This document shows, in pieces, positions 46,378-54,658 of a DNA stretch of 64,000 nucleotides (its first letter is position 1; each line of letters starts with the position of its first letter). Made by a program: the position numbers and the translations under genes. The DNA is from Phocaeicola dorei. GTDB taxonomy: Bacteria > Bacteroidota > Bacteroidia > Bacteroidales > Bacteroidaceae. The stretch covers positions 1,953,501-2,017,500 of the forward strand of contig NZ_CP046176.1 in the NCBI RefSeq assembly GCF_013009555.1, read 5' to 3'. The notes beneath the pieces were generated by a model that was given only the letters and a program-made list of their open reading frames with translations, made no database searches and had not been told where the DNA came from.

Positions 46378-49300
46378 ATGGTAAAAAGAATGCGATCTTT
46401 TTTTGCGGTGGTTATGTTGGTAATCGCTGCTGCTGTTAACGCCCAGGTCACCACTTCGTCAATGAGTGGTAAGGTGGTTGATCAAAGCAATGAAGCCATT
46501 ATCGGCGCAACGATTCAGGCTATTCACGAACCGTCCGGCACCCATTATGGGGCCATTACCAATGTGGACGGCCGTTATTCCATCCAGGGCATGCGTGCCG
46601 GCGGCCCTTACAAAGTAGAAGTTTCTTATGTAGGTTATCAATCAGTGGTTTACAAGAGCATCAACCTCCAGTTGGGAGAGAATTACGTATTGGATGCGAA
46701 CTTGAAGGAATCTACCGAATTATTGGATGAAGTGGTGATTACCGCTTCCAAAAGCAGCAACATGAAATCAGACCGCGCCGGAGCGGTAACCAATGTCGAT
46801 GCGGCCAGAATGTCGGAAGTGCCTACAGTGAGCCGCAGCATGAACGATATCATGCGTCTGACCCCTCAGGGAGCCAATATCGGTAGCGGTTTCTCAGTGG
46901 GTGGAGGTAACTACCGCCAGTCTTATGTCACTGTGGACGGAGCCGCTTTCAACAATGCCTTCGGTATCGGCTCGAACTTGCCGGCAGGCGGTTCGCCTAT
47001 CTCTCTGGATGCTTTGGAACAGATTTCCGTTTCCACCACCCCCTTTGATGTCCGTCAGAGCGGATTTACAGGAGGTGCCATCAACGCCGTGACAAAGAGT
47101 GGTACGAATGAGTTCAAAGGTACAGCCTATATGTACACTTCCAATACCCACCTCACCGGAAACAAGGTAGAGGACTATGAACTGACCCGCAACCGTGACC
47201 ACAGCACCACCTACGGAGCTTCTCTGGGAGGTGCGATCATTAAAAACAAATTGTTCTTCTTCGTGAACGGCGAATATCAGGATAATGTGCAGGCAGGCCC
47301 GTCGGGCATAGCGCGTAGCGGCGCCAATGACGAATGGAGCACCAACGGCATTGTGCACCGTCCGTTCGAGAACACCACAACGGTAGGCGACCGTACCTTC
47401 GTAGGGATGAACAACATCAGCCAATACCTGTCGGAAAAATACAACTACAATCCGGGACGTTATCAGGGATACTCTCTGGAAACCCCTTCTTACAAGATCA
47501 TGGGCCGTCTGGACTGGAACATCAACAACAACAATAAGATTAATTTCCGTTTCACCCATACCCATTCCAAGTATTCCTCCAGCCCTTCCTCTTCCACCAC
47601 CCCGTTTAAAGATTCAATCATTTATCCGGGCGGAGTAGACGGCAGCGCGGGCAAGAGCAGTTCGGGACGTACATCAAACACCGGTCTGTACTTTGAAAGC
47701 TCACGCTATATGCAGGAACAGAACTTCACCTCCATCGCTTCCGAATGGAACTCAAAGTGGGGGGCTATCAATAACGCCCTGCGTTTCACTTATTCTTATC
47801 AGAACGAACCGCGTACATACGAAGGGGGGACATTCCCTACGGTGGACATCCTTGACCAAGGCTCGCTGTACACCTCATTCGGTCCGGACCCCTTTACAGA
47901 AGGGAACTTGCGCCAGGTGAAGACTTTTGTCATTACCGATGAGTTCAATTTCTCCAGCGGTATCCATAACTTTATGGGCGGTATCCAGTTTGAGTCCAAT
48001 AAGGCAGTGAACGGATTCATGCAGGCGGGAAGCGGTTATTATGTCTATTCCTCCTGGGATGATTTTGTGAACAACAGAGCTCCGGCTGCTTTCGGTATCA
48101 CGTATTCCAACACCGGGGACGGTTCCCAGTTCCTGGCGAACATGAAGTACCAGCAGCTTTCTTTCTATCTGCAGGACCAGATGAATATCACGGACAACTT
48201 CAGACTGACTGCCGGGGTGCGTTTCGAACTGCCCATTTATCCGGAGCTGAAGAACAACTATAACAAAAATTTTGCACAGATTGACTTTGACGGATATCAT
48301 TACGCCACAGACCAGCTGCCTTCATCCTACCAGCTGACCGCCTCCCCCCGTATCGGTTTCAACTGGGACCTTACAGGCGAGCGTAAGTATGTATTGCGCG
48401 GCGGTAGCGGTTACTTCATCGGCCGTCTGCCGTTCGTATGGCTGGTTTCGGCAGTAGGTAATGCCAATTGCGGACAAAGCACTTATTATTATAACGAGCA
48501 GAAGGATGCCAAGTACGGACAGCCGGGCTTCCACACCAGCGTGGCCGATATGTTGAAAGATCCTAACTTGAACCTGCCGGCAGCTACTGATCCCGCCGCA
48601 CCTTCCGGAGCCACCATCATTGACCGCGACCTGAAGATGAACGCCACCTGGAAGTCTTCACTGGCTTTGGATGCAAAACTTCCCGGAGATATTGACTTTA
48701 CGTTGGAAGGTATTTTCAGCAAAGAGTTCAATCCGGCTACTGTGACCAACCTGGGACGTAAGTTTAAAGGAGAGCAGGAGATAGCTCCGGGTGATGTCCG
48801 CAGAATGTTTGAGTACTCCAATTCGAACAAGACGGACGCTTATTATATCACCAATGCGGGAAACAGCGCTTATTATTACTCACTCACCGCCTCACTGGCC
48901 AAGACATTTGATTTCGGCCTGCATCTTTCCGCTTCCTACACCCGTTCTTATGCCAAGTCGTATGGCGACGGCATCGGCGACCAGGTGAACTCGGCTTATT
49001 ACAACAACCGTTACTCTGTCAACGGAAACAATGACACGGAGACCGGCTATGGTACGTATGTATCGCCCAACCGTGTGCTGGCTTCCGCCGCTTACCGTAT
49101 TAAATACGCCAAGAATTTCGCTTCCTCCTTGTCTTTGATTTATGAGGGTATGAACATGGGCTATGCCGGAGGATATTCCGCCGCCCGTTATTCCTATACA
49201 TTCACCGGAAACATTGTAGGCGATTACGGCTCAAACAACTTGCTGTACATTCCGGCATCCCGTGAGGCGCTGGATAAGTGGAACTTCGCCGATTATACTG

Positions 49301-49719
49301 ACAGCAAGACGGGTGAGGTGACTTATTCCGCCAAGGAGCAGCGCGATGATTTCTGGGCTTACATTAATGAGGACAGTTACCTGAAAGGCCGTAAAGGCAA
49401 GTATGCCGAACGCGGAGGAGCCATCATGCCCTGGCATCATCAGCTGGATTTGAAGTTCAATCAGGATTTCTTCCTCAATGTAGGGGGCAAGCGCAATACC
49501 TTGCAGTTCGGAGTGGATATCAAGAACTTCCTGAACTTGCTGAACAGCGACTGGGGAATTTATAAGACGGTGAACAATACTTCCTTGTTGAGTTATAAGA
49601 GTGGTGCTTACCAGTTCCAGAAGAACGGAGGAAAGAAACTGACTGATACGTATTCCAATCTGAACAGTTTCAATTCTACGTATTCCATACAGTTCAGTGT
49701 CCGTTATATCTTTAACTAA
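46378..49719 (+). CDS. Oar-like TonB-dependent outer-membrane protein
   Basis: 1113 residues. Signal peptide (FFAVVMLVIAAAVNAQ), a carboxypeptidase-regulatory-like domain (about 28-115, SGKVVDQSNEAIIGATIQAI), plug with LDALEQISVSTTPFDVRQSGFTGGAINAVTKSGTN (quoted in part: GAINAVTKSGTN), and a long barrel ending QFSVRYIFN with the terminal aromatic-rich strand. This plug signature is that of OmpA-related Oar proteins. No SusD-type partner follows, so transport of a non-glycan nutrient is possible. Strong promoter and terminator suggest high, monocistronic expression. Confidence 0.88.
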   Translation: MVKRMRSFFAVVMLVIAAAVNAQVTTSSMSGKVVDQSNEAIIGATIQAIHEPSGTHYGAITNVDGRYSIQGMRAGGPYKVEVSYVGYQSVVYKSINLQLGENYVLDANLKESTELLDEVVITASKSSNMKSDRAGAVTNVDAARMSEVPTVSRSMNDIMRLTPQGANIGSGFSVGGGNYRQSYVTVDGAAFNNAFGIGSNLPAGGSPISLDALEQISVSTTPFDVRQSGFTGGAINAVTKSGTNEFKGTAYMYTSNTHLTGNKVEDYELTRNRDHSTTYGASLGGAIIKNKLFFFVNGEYQDNVQAGPSGIARSGANDEWSTNGIVHRPFENTTTVGDRTFVGMNNISQYLSEKYNYNPGRYQGYSLETPSYKIMGRLDWNINNNNKINFRFTHTHSKYSSSPSSSTTPFKDSIIYPGGVDGSAGKSSSGRTSNTGLYFESSRYMQEQNFTSIASEWNSKWGAINNALRFTYSYQNEPRTYEGGTFPTVDILDQGSLYTSFGPDPFTEGNLRQVKTFVITDEFNFSSGIHNFMGGIQFESNKAVNGFMQAGSGYYVYSSWDDFVNNRAPAAFGITYSNTGDGSQFLANMKYQQLSFYLQDQMNITDNFRLTAGVRFELPIYPELKNNYNKNFAQIDFDGYHYATDQLPSSYQLTASPRIGFNWDLTGERKYVLRGGSGYFIGRLPFVWLVSAVGNANCGQSTYYYNEQKDAKYGQPGFHTSVADMLKDPNLNLPAATDPAAPSGATIIDRDLKMNATWKSSLALDAKLPGDIDFTLEGIFSKEFNPATVTNLGRKFKGEQEIAPGDVRRMFEYSNSNKTDAYYITNAGNSAYYYSLTASLAKTFDFGLHLSASYTRSYAKSYGDGIGDQVNSAYYNNRYSVNGNNDTETGYGTYVSPNRVLASAAYRIKYAKNFASSLSLIYEGMNMGYAGGYSAARYSYTFTGNIVGDYGSNNLLYIPASREALDKWNFADYTDSKTGEVTYSAKEQRDDFWAYINEDSYLKGRKGKYAERGGAIMPWHHQLDLKFNQDFFLNVGGKRNTLQFGVDIKNFLNLLNSDWGIYKTVNNTSLLSYKSGAYQFQKNGGKKLTDTYSNLNSFNSTYSIQFSVRYIFN

Positions 49720-49757
49720 GTGAAATAGCCTGTATCAGACAATACAGGAACAGGATA

Positions 49758-49788
49758 GAGAGGCGTACCCATGAAGGTGCGCCTCTTT
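49758..49788 (+). terminator. Terminator of the Oar-like receptor
   Basis: GAGGCGTACC (49760-49769) pairs with GGTGCGCCTC (49776-49785) with one G-U, followed by TTTT. Confidence 0.75.
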
Positions 49789-49819
49789 TGTATGCGTATT
49801 CTTCCTTGTTTTGAAAAAA

Positions 49820-49963
49820 CTTGGAATTAAGAATAAATTAAGTACCCTCGCCCTCCGTTTCAAAGGCGTGATAAAACGTGCTTACGAGCAGACGGGGCAG
49901 ATGGTTGCCATTCTGGTAGACGAATATGACAAGCCCATGCTGCAAGCCATTGTGAAGATTTAA
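49820..49963 (+). pseudogene. Remnant of an AAA-ATPase-like / PD-(D/E)XK protein gene
   Basis: An open stretch reads LALRFKGVIKRAYEQTGQ and then VAILVDEYDKPMLQAI before a stop. The VDEYDKPM Walker-B-like segment is characteristic of the AAA-ATPase-like proteins with C-terminal nuclease domain (PF09820 type) that are repeated in Bacteroides genomes. Only about 47 codons remain, with no start, P-loop or C-terminal part. The rest of 49789-50179 shows nothing recognisable. Marks the left edge of an accessory zone. Confidence 0.6.
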
Positions 49964-50179
49964 CAGAAACTTAACAGAATACAGACATTTTTATGGGTTT
50001 GAACTGTCTTTTCGGAATATGGCTAAAACCACAAAGCACTTGTCAAGGAATAGCTTGCTATACCTTAAAATCAGCACAATATACGTTTTGAGAGCCAATA
50101 TAGATACAAATGACTCCAAAAATCGGTGGCTTCGGCATAGTTTCTATTCCTTTTCTGCCGTTTACCCAATAAAATTGTG

Positions 50180-50187
50180 TAACTTTG
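50180..50187 (+). promoter_or_regulatory. -7 box upstream of the broken control gene
   Basis: TAACTTTG 26 bases before the ATG at 50213. A TTTA at 50161-50164 lies 15 bases upstream, short of the ideal -33 spacing. May still drive the restriction-modification genes by read-through. Confidence 0.45.
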
Positions 50188-50212
50188 CAAAACGATAGCA
50201 AAAAAGAATCTC

Positions 50213-50400
50213 ATGAATAGAATCAAGGAGTTTTTAGAAGTGAAAGGCATTAGCCATTAGCACATATGCTGGGAAAAAGTTTCAATATGGTTGATCTATA
50301 TGCAACCAATAAGGTGCAACCTCCTATACCTGTATTATATGACATTGCCAGCATATTAACAGTGGATGTAAGAGAATTATTAGTTCCTTCTAAAAAATAA
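50213..50400 (+). pseudogene. Frameshifted XRE-type regulator (control-protein-like)
   Basis: The frame opens MNRIKEFLEVKGIS and stops at a TAG two codons later. In the next frame, from ATG 50269, it continues LGKSFNMVDLYATNKVQPP and ends IASILTVDVRELLVPSKK with a stop at 50398-50400. Together they form a ~62-residue XRE helix-turn-helix protein of the kind that precedes type II restriction genes, missing a few residues of helix 1-2 at the break. Seen directly: the two halves in different frames. Inferred: loss of function and its effect on restriction gene control. A sequencing error is possible. The following 50401-50489 holds another short broken frame (MAFEEV, then stop). Confidence 0.65.
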
Positions 50401-50489
50401 ACTAAATCATGGCGTTTGAAGAAGTATAGAAGATAGGTTCTCCTGCTTCAATTTTCTTTCTCGTCTCATAGTAAATAATAATTAGCACA

Positions 50490-51353
50490 ATGAAATTGTT
50501 TGAAGATTATAAAAATGACGCACCAAATCAAATCACTATGGCAAATGGTGCATTTTATCCTGATATTTTAGTTCAAGCATGTGAACTATATAAGCCGGTG
50601 TTAGTATATTTTGGTCAACTTCTTAAAGTTTCTCCTTCTTCAGAGATGCTTCTTAAAGAGATAACAAAGCTAACACAAACTTGGATGAGAATTCAATTAC
50701 TTCGCGTATTCAGAAAATACGTTTCTCCTGATACTTCTGTTGAGATGCTTAAATCAAAGAATAAGATTCCGATGGTTTGCGTAACTTTCGGGAAAGATTT
50801 TAGACCAATTAATGTTGTGCAGAAGAAATTTAATGAAAGGCCGCTACCAGACGAAGCGTTATGTGCAATACTTTGGGAATATAGAGATAGAGGACAAAAA
50901 GGATATTCATTGACAGAAACTTTTTTCGATATGTTTCAGTCAAAATTTCCAAATTATACCATAGAGGGTCCCAAAAGAGCAGGAGCTGATGTTCAGTTGA
51001 AAAATGTTTTTTCTGATTATCCAAACCCTACAAGACCTGTTGATTTTGTTATTAGAGATAATAATAAAAATGTTTTAGCTATTGGTTTAGCTAGATATGA
51101 TAGTGACCGAGGTGGCGCACAAGAAGATGACAGAACAGGTGGATATAATAATTGTGCTAAAGAAATTTTAGCATACACATCCTCAAAAGGACTTAAAACA
51201 AAAGTTATATTTCTAAATGATGGACCTGGTTTATTACTAGGTTCTATGTGGGATGATTATTCAAAATTAGAAAAAATCAATTCAGATAGAATAATGGTTT
51301 TGACTCTTCGAATGCTTGATGAGCGTTTAACAGAAGAATGGTTGAATTTTTAA
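50490..51353 (+). CDS. Putative type II restriction endonuclease
   Basis: 287 residues, AT-rich codon use unlike the flanking genes. N-terminal ~100 residues are helical; the second half contains GADVQLKNV, RPVDFVIRD (a candidate catalytic Asp near 185) and GLARYDSDRGGAQEDDRTGGY (199-219), followed by a beta strand KTKVIFLNDGPG. The pattern resembles a PD-(D/E)XK fold but with a noncanonical third motif, so the assignment leans on the DNA methyltransferase 12 bases downstream and the XRE remnant upstream. I did not recognise a named enzyme. Confidence 0.65.
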   Translation: MKLFEDYKNDAPNQITMANGAFYPDILVQACELYKPVLVYFGQLLKVSPSSEMLLKEITKLTQTWMRIQLLRVFRKYVSPDTSVEMLKSKNKIPMVCVTFGKDFRPINVVQKKFNERPLPDEALCAILWEYRDRGQKGYSLTETFFDMFQSKFPNYTIEGPKRAGADVQLKNVFSDYPNPTRPVDFVIRDNNKNVLAIGLARYDSDRGGAQEDDRTGGYNNCAKEILAYTSSKGLKTKVIFLNDGPGLLLGSMWDDYSKLEKINSDRIMVLTLRMLDERLTEEWLNF

Positions 51354-51365
51354 TTCTTTTAAAGA

Positions 51366-52592
51366 ATGGCAGTCGGTATAACATCAAATACGTGTTCAAC
51401 GATATCATCTATATCACTTGTTCCACAAGACCAAATTCGGTTTAGGTGCACAACTGATTATAGTGGAGATTTAATCAAAAGGCTATATCATGCTGATAAT
51501 TTAGATGTACTTAATAGTCTTATTAAAGATGAAAGTGTATGTGGTAAAATTGACTTGATATATATAGACCCTCCATATAATACAGGTGGTGCTTTTGAAA
51601 CGAGAGATTCAAAACATGCATATAACGATAATTTTACCACCGAGGGGTATATAAAATTTATGGAAGTCAGACTTATTCTGATGCATAAATTATTATCTCC
51701 TTCGGGCTCAATTTATGTTCATTTAGATAGCAATATGGTATTTCATATAAAAATCTTGATGGATTCAATTTTTGGCGAGAAGAATTTTAGGGGGATGATA
51801 ACCCGTAAGAAGTGTAAGTCGAAAAATTTCACAAGAACGACTTATGGGAACATATCTGACTATATACTCTTCTACACAAAATCCGATTCCGCAAAATGGA
51901 ATAGACCTTATGAGCAGTGGGATGACGAGAAAATACTTAAAGAATATCCATTTATAGAAGAAGGAACAGGACGACGCCACAAAAGAGTTCCATGTCATGC
52001 ACCTGGTACTCGTAATGGAGCTACGGGTGGCCCTTGGCGTGGAATGATGCCACCTGAAGGAAAGCATTGGCAATATACACCTGATAAACTTGATGAGATG
52101 GATGCTAGAGGTGAAATTTATTGGTCTTCAAATGGTAATCCTAGAAGAAAAGTTTATCTGGATCAAAGTAAGGGGATAGCTGTTCAGGACATTTGGTTGG
52201 ACTTTTTAGATGTGAATAATCAAAATACTCATTTGACTGGTTATCCTACAGAGAAAAATATTGATATGTTGAAGCGAATTATCAATTCGTCCTCAAATCC
52301 CGGAGATATTGTACTTGATTGTTTTGCTGGTTCTGGCACTACTTTAGTAGCTGCTGAAGAACTTGGCAGACAATGGATAGGTGTTGATATTGGGGAAGAA
52401 GCGATAAAAATTATTCAAAATCGATTTGAGAATGGGACTAAACCTCTTGGGGATTATGTTTCACAGCGAAAGAAGAAAGATGAAGCATCACAATCTCTGT
52501 TTGATAATTTAGAACCCGATAATGGATGTAGTACATTAGATAATAATATTACAAAATGTAATATTCAATATCAGATATTTGAGGAACTTTGA
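51366..52592 (+). CDS. Beta-class site-specific DNA methyltransferase
   Basis: 408 residues. Catalytic motif IV DPPYNTG (68-74) precedes the SAM-binding motif I FAGSGTT (320-326), the permuted order of the beta class, which methylates adenine N6 or cytosine N4. Between them lies a long target-recognition region (about 150-280). The C-terminal VDIGEEAIKIIQNRF is motif II. Directly after the putative nuclease, AT-rich, so the pair looks like one horizontally acquired restriction-modification system. Recognition site cannot be read. A strong hairpin follows. Confidence 0.9.
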   Translation: MAVGITSNTCSTISSISLVPQDQIRFRCTTDYSGDLIKRLYHADNLDVLNSLIKDESVCGKIDLIYIDPPYNTGGAFETRDSKHAYNDNFTTEGYIKFMEVRLILMHKLLSPSGSIYVHLDSNMVFHIKILMDSIFGEKNFRGMITRKKCKSKNFTRTTYGNISDYILFYTKSDSAKWNRPYEQWDDEKILKEYPFIEEGTGRRHKRVPCHAPGTRNGATGGPWRGMMPPEGKHWQYTPDKLDEMDARGEIYWSSNGNPRRKVYLDQSKGIAVQDIWLDFLDVNNQNTHLTGYPTEKNIDMLKRIINSSSNPGDIVLDCFAGSGTTLVAAEELGRQWIGVDIGEEAIKIIQNRFENGTKPLGDYVSQRKKKDEASQSLFDNLEPDNGCSTLDNNITKCNIQYQIFEEL

Positions 52593-52624
52593 TATTACAA
52601 CCGATTGAATTAAGGACATACGTC

Positions 52625-52670
52625 AATGCCACGTAAAATGCTCGTAAACAAGAGCATTTTGCGTGGCATT
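52625..52670. terminator. Long hairpin between methyltransferase and the accessory module
   Basis: Arms 52625-52643 and 52652-52670 pair over 19 bases with one mismatch around an 8-base loop (AATGCCACG ... CGTGGCATT). No T run, but it lies between convergent genes and may block read-through both ways. Confidence 0.6.
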
Positions 52671-52693
52671 GCGTTCCGGATATACACTGACCA

Positions 52694-53008
52694 CTAAAAG
52701 CCTCTCCACCGTTCTCTTCTGATCTCCTCGCACTGCCGTCGTTGCCATGCAGGCATTATTTTCTCCAGCTCTTTCAGTTTCCATCCCTTCATAAAGCGTA
52801 TCTCGTCCTTTTCCTGCTCCGTGCACAGGCTGATGCGCAGCAGTTCGGGATAGAGCACCTGTATATGAAAAATCTTGGCTCTCCATAGCAGCATGGACAT
52901 CTGCCAGGGGGTGAGGGCTTGGATGCGGTTCAGGGTGAGCAGCATTTCCAGATAATGACGGTAGAAGGCTTTGTCCACGGTCATGAGTTGGTTTATCAGA
53001 TGGTTCAT
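52694..53008 (-). CDS. Hypothetical protein of the accessory module
   Basis: 104 residues, rich in Trp, Arg and Glu, mostly predicted helical; no signal peptide, no recognised domain. Starts MNHLINQLMTVDKAFYRHYL and ends RRERWRGF. Same strand as the amidase and HU-like genes upstream. The 170-base gap before it holds the TATCTTTG repeats. Could be a true small gene or a chance frame; the codon pattern and module position favour real. Confidence 0.45.
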   Translation of the reverse strand: MNHLINQLMTVDKAFYRHYLEMLLTLNRIQALTPWQMSMLLWRAKIFHIQVLYPELLRISLCTEQEKDEIRFMKGWKLKELEKIMPAWQRRQCEEIRRERWRGF

Positions 53009-53078
53009 TTTTATTATTGTTAAATGAAAAGATTAGTTGAATGGAGAAGCAGGAAATCAAAGCGGAGGAAAGAAACGC

Positions 53079-53165
53079 TATCTTTGGTAAAATCATCCTT
53101 GGATACGCTATCTTTGAAGAAGCCTCTTTGAAAACAAACAGTTCTCATTAGAAATCCTATCTTTG
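53079..53165 (+). repeat. Three copies of a TATCTTTG-centred repeat
   Basis: CGCTATCTTTGGTAAAA at 53077, CGCTATCTTTGAAGAA at 53107 and TCCTATCTTTGGTAAAA at 53156. Each contains a perfect plus-strand -7 box, TATCTTTG (53079, 53109, 53158), but no plus-strand gene follows. A related CCTATCTTTCACG occurs in the HU leader near 54427. Confidence 0.6.
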
Positions 53166-53178
53166 GTAAAAGCTTCCC

Positions 53179-53595
53179 TTAAAAGCGGTACTCCTTCACA
53201 GCATCAAAACAGGGGCACGGTTTCACGGGATTCAGGTCATGATGCCCCACTATCAATGCTTTGGGGAACAGGAGGCGCAGCTCGCGCAGCAATGCCAGCA
53301 GACTCCCTTTCTGCATCAGAGTACGCGTATCGGCAGGTGTGCAGTCCGCCAAGAGTCCGCCCTCATAGCAGATGCCGATAGAATGCCGGTTGTGGTTCCT
53401 GCAATGCGCTCCCACCTTTTCCAAGGGGCGTCCGCGGTGAATCTCTCCGTCGCGGGTGATATAGAAATGATATCCTATGTCCGTGAAGCCCCGGTGGCGG
53501 ATGTGGTCCCGGCGGCAGGTCTCAAAATCCAGCCTCCGCCCCTCAGGGGTGGCGGAGCAGTGGATAATAATCAAGGTGATGGTTCTCATGATCAT
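53179..53595 (-). CDS. N-acetylmuramoyl-L-alanine amidase (T7 lysozyme-like)
   Basis: 138 residues, Amidase_2 fold. Candidate Zn ligands and catalytic residues: His12 (IIHCSATPEG), His118/119 (VGHHDLNP) and Cys127/129 (KPCPCF), with Tyr42 and Lys125 in the positions expected from T7 lysozyme. Cleaves the bond between MurNAc and L-Ala in peptidoglycan. It has no signal peptide, so access to the wall would need another factor. Its ATG overlaps the stop of the small membrane peptide gene upstream. Confidence 0.9.
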   Translation of the reverse strand: MIMRTITLIIIHCSATPEGRRLDFETCRRDHIRHRGFTDIGYHFYITRDGEIHRGRPLEKVGAHCRNHNRHSIGICYEGGLLADCTPADTRTLMQKGSLLALLRELRLLFPKALIVGHHDLNPVKPCPCFDAVKEYRF

Positions 53596-53699
53596 CAGAT
53601 GCAGGCGTTCAGTCCGAGCGCGCCGGCAAGGGCGGTGGCTACGGTGATGATTACTTTCAGAATCAGTGTCCAGGTGTTTTTCTTTGTTTTCAAGTTCAT
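53595..53699 (-). CDS. Small single-helix membrane peptide (smalltalk-like)
   Basis: 34 codons: basic N-terminus MNLKTKKNTW, then one hydrophobic helix (TLILKVIITVATALAGALG). It lies between the HU-like and amidase genes and its TGA overlaps the amidase ATG. This is the position and form of the small family annotated as 'smalltalk' in Bacteroides. Holin-like use, letting the cytoplasmic amidase reach the wall, is a reasonable guess but unproven. Confidence 0.75.
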   Translation of the reverse strand: MNLKTKKNTWTLILKVIITVATALAGALGLNACI

Positions 53700-53755
53700 G
53701 GGATTTTTGTTTTAGTGGGTTGATAATAAATGAATTACAATGGAAGCCAAGGGCC

Positions 53756-53791
53756 TGTGCCCCAATGAAAACAGCTTGTCATTAGGGCACA
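53756..53791. terminator. Hairpin downstream of the HU-like gene
   Basis: TGTGCCCCAATGA (53756-53768) pairs with TCATTAGGGCACA (53779-53791) at 12 of 13. It separates the HU-like gene from the peptide/amidase pair and may act as attenuator or processing site. Sequence words (CATTAGGGCACA) resemble the REP-like elements of this window. Confidence 0.5.
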
Positions 53792-53841
53792 TTCAGCCCT
53801 TTAGCATCGTGCCTTGCTTCCGTCGTACTGGTGGGGGGCCG

Positions 53842-54333
53842 TCAGGCCTGTTGTCCTCCGTTTTCCGGCTCTTTCGCCTCTCCGGTAAGGTCCACATTGG
53901 TCTTTCCGGCTTTCAGCGCCTTCACCACCAGTCGGGCCGCCTTGCGTGTGGCCACCAGATTGAACACGGCATCTTCCAGCAGATTCCGGAAACGTGTTCC
54001 GGCACTCCAGTTCACATTCAGCTTTCTGGCGTGGATGGCAGGGTTGTAGGCGGCTGAGCTTTCGGCACCTATACTGTTGATGCTGATGGAGAAATCCCCC
54101 AAGTCGCCCAGCTGTATCTTCTGCCCTGCCAGAAGCTGTTCGCGCATACAGTCCACTGCCATGGTGAGGATGGCCACGATGTCCGCACGCTTGTACACAC
54201 AGCCGTGGCTGGCGATGTGCTCGGCAAAGCGGTTGATGTCCATCACTTCAGCATACTGTGCACTGGCGTAAGCCTTTTTTGCGGCATCCGCATCCATCGG
54301 ATTGTTACGCATAACGATACTGTAATTTACCAT
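53842..54333 (-). CDS. HU-like DNA-binding protein with extended tails
   Basis: 163 residues, longer than classic HU (about 90). The central HU/IHF-like fold (about 30-125) has VYKRADIVAILTMAVDCMRE and IQLGDLGDFSISINSIG, with the arm region NPAIHARKLNVNWSAGTRFRN. The N-terminus starts VNYSIVMRNNPMDADAAKKAY, as in the HU-related family of Bacteroidales; the C-terminal tail (TGEAKEPENGG) is acidic. Probably binds module DNA or bends the divergent promoter region. It is preceded by a long leader with alternative hairpins. Confidence 0.88.
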   Translation of the reverse strand: MVNYSIVMRNNPMDADAAKKAYASAQYAEVMDINRFAEHIASHGCVYKRADIVAILTMAVDCMREQLLAGQKIQLGDLGDFSISINSIGAESSAAYNPAIHARKLNVNWSAGTRFRNLLEDAVFNLVATRKAARLVVKALKAGKTNVDLTGEAKEPENGGQQA

Positions 54334-54440
54334 AGTTTGTTAAAATTAAAAGTTGATAATTGAGAATTAAGAAACACGATTGCCGGAGGATGAAGTCAGC
54401 CACTGGTCACCGACCGCTGAAAGAACCCTATCTTTCACGT

Positions 54441-54470
54441 GTAAGATGCTATATCTTACGGCTGTAAGAT
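54441..54470 (-). promoter_or_regulatory. Two mutually exclusive hairpins in the HU leader
   Basis: Three 7-base arms: GTAAGAT (54441-54447), ATCTTAC (54453-54459), GTAAGAT (54464-54470). The middle arm can pair with either neighbour (loops of 5 and 4 bases), never both. The region lies in the transcribed leader between the minus-strand -7 box at 54504-54511 and ATG 54333. Flanking TATCTTTCAC and GATCTTTCG add further short repeats. An on/off switch is inferred. Confidence 0.55.
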
Positions 54471-54503
54471 TATAGATCTTTCGCCTTCATCGTCCCGACA
54501 TTA

Positions 54504-54511
54504 CAAAGATA
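54504..54511 (-). promoter_or_regulatory. -7 box of the HU-like operon
   Basis: TATCTTTG on the minus strand. The TTG complement of 54528-54530 lies 16 bases upstream, next to the tandem repeats. Predicted leader about 165 nt. Confidence 0.5.
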
Positions 54512-54530
54512 CGATGTGCGGAAAGGGCAA

Positions 54531-54590
54531 TGACGCGATAAGGTGCGATAGGGTGCGGAATGGTCCGATTTGACGCGATTTGACGCGATT
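54531..54590. repeat. Six tandem 10-bp repeats between divergent promoters
   Basis: Consecutive units TGACGCGATA, AGGTGCGATA, GGGTGCGGAA, TGGTCCGATT, TGACGCGATT, TGACGCGATT. Consensus TGRYGCGATW at one helical turn per unit. They end 15 bases before the -33 box of the DUF4248 promoter and begin 20 bases from the HU -7 box. Best explained as a cooperative binding array for a regulator, possibly the HU-like or DUF4248 protein; a replication-type iteron is the alternative. Confidence 0.75.
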
Positions 54591-54604
54591 CGCTGTTCAT
54601 AATG

Positions 54605-54636
54605 TTTGACGGTCTGCCGGAAAAAGGGTATATTTG
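54605..54636 (+). promoter_or_regulatory. Promoter of the DUF4248 gene
   Basis: TTTG at 54605-54608, exactly 20 bases, TATATTTG at 54629-54636; ATG at 54659. A consensus Bacteroidetes promoter. It also rules out the upstream ATG at 54602. Confidence 0.7.
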
Positions 54637-54658
54637 TATCAAAACAAAACGAACATAC

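Noticed and set aside
54531..54590. Tandem 10-bp repeats as a CRISPR array
   Set aside because: Units are contiguous and only 10 bp with no spacers; no cas genes.
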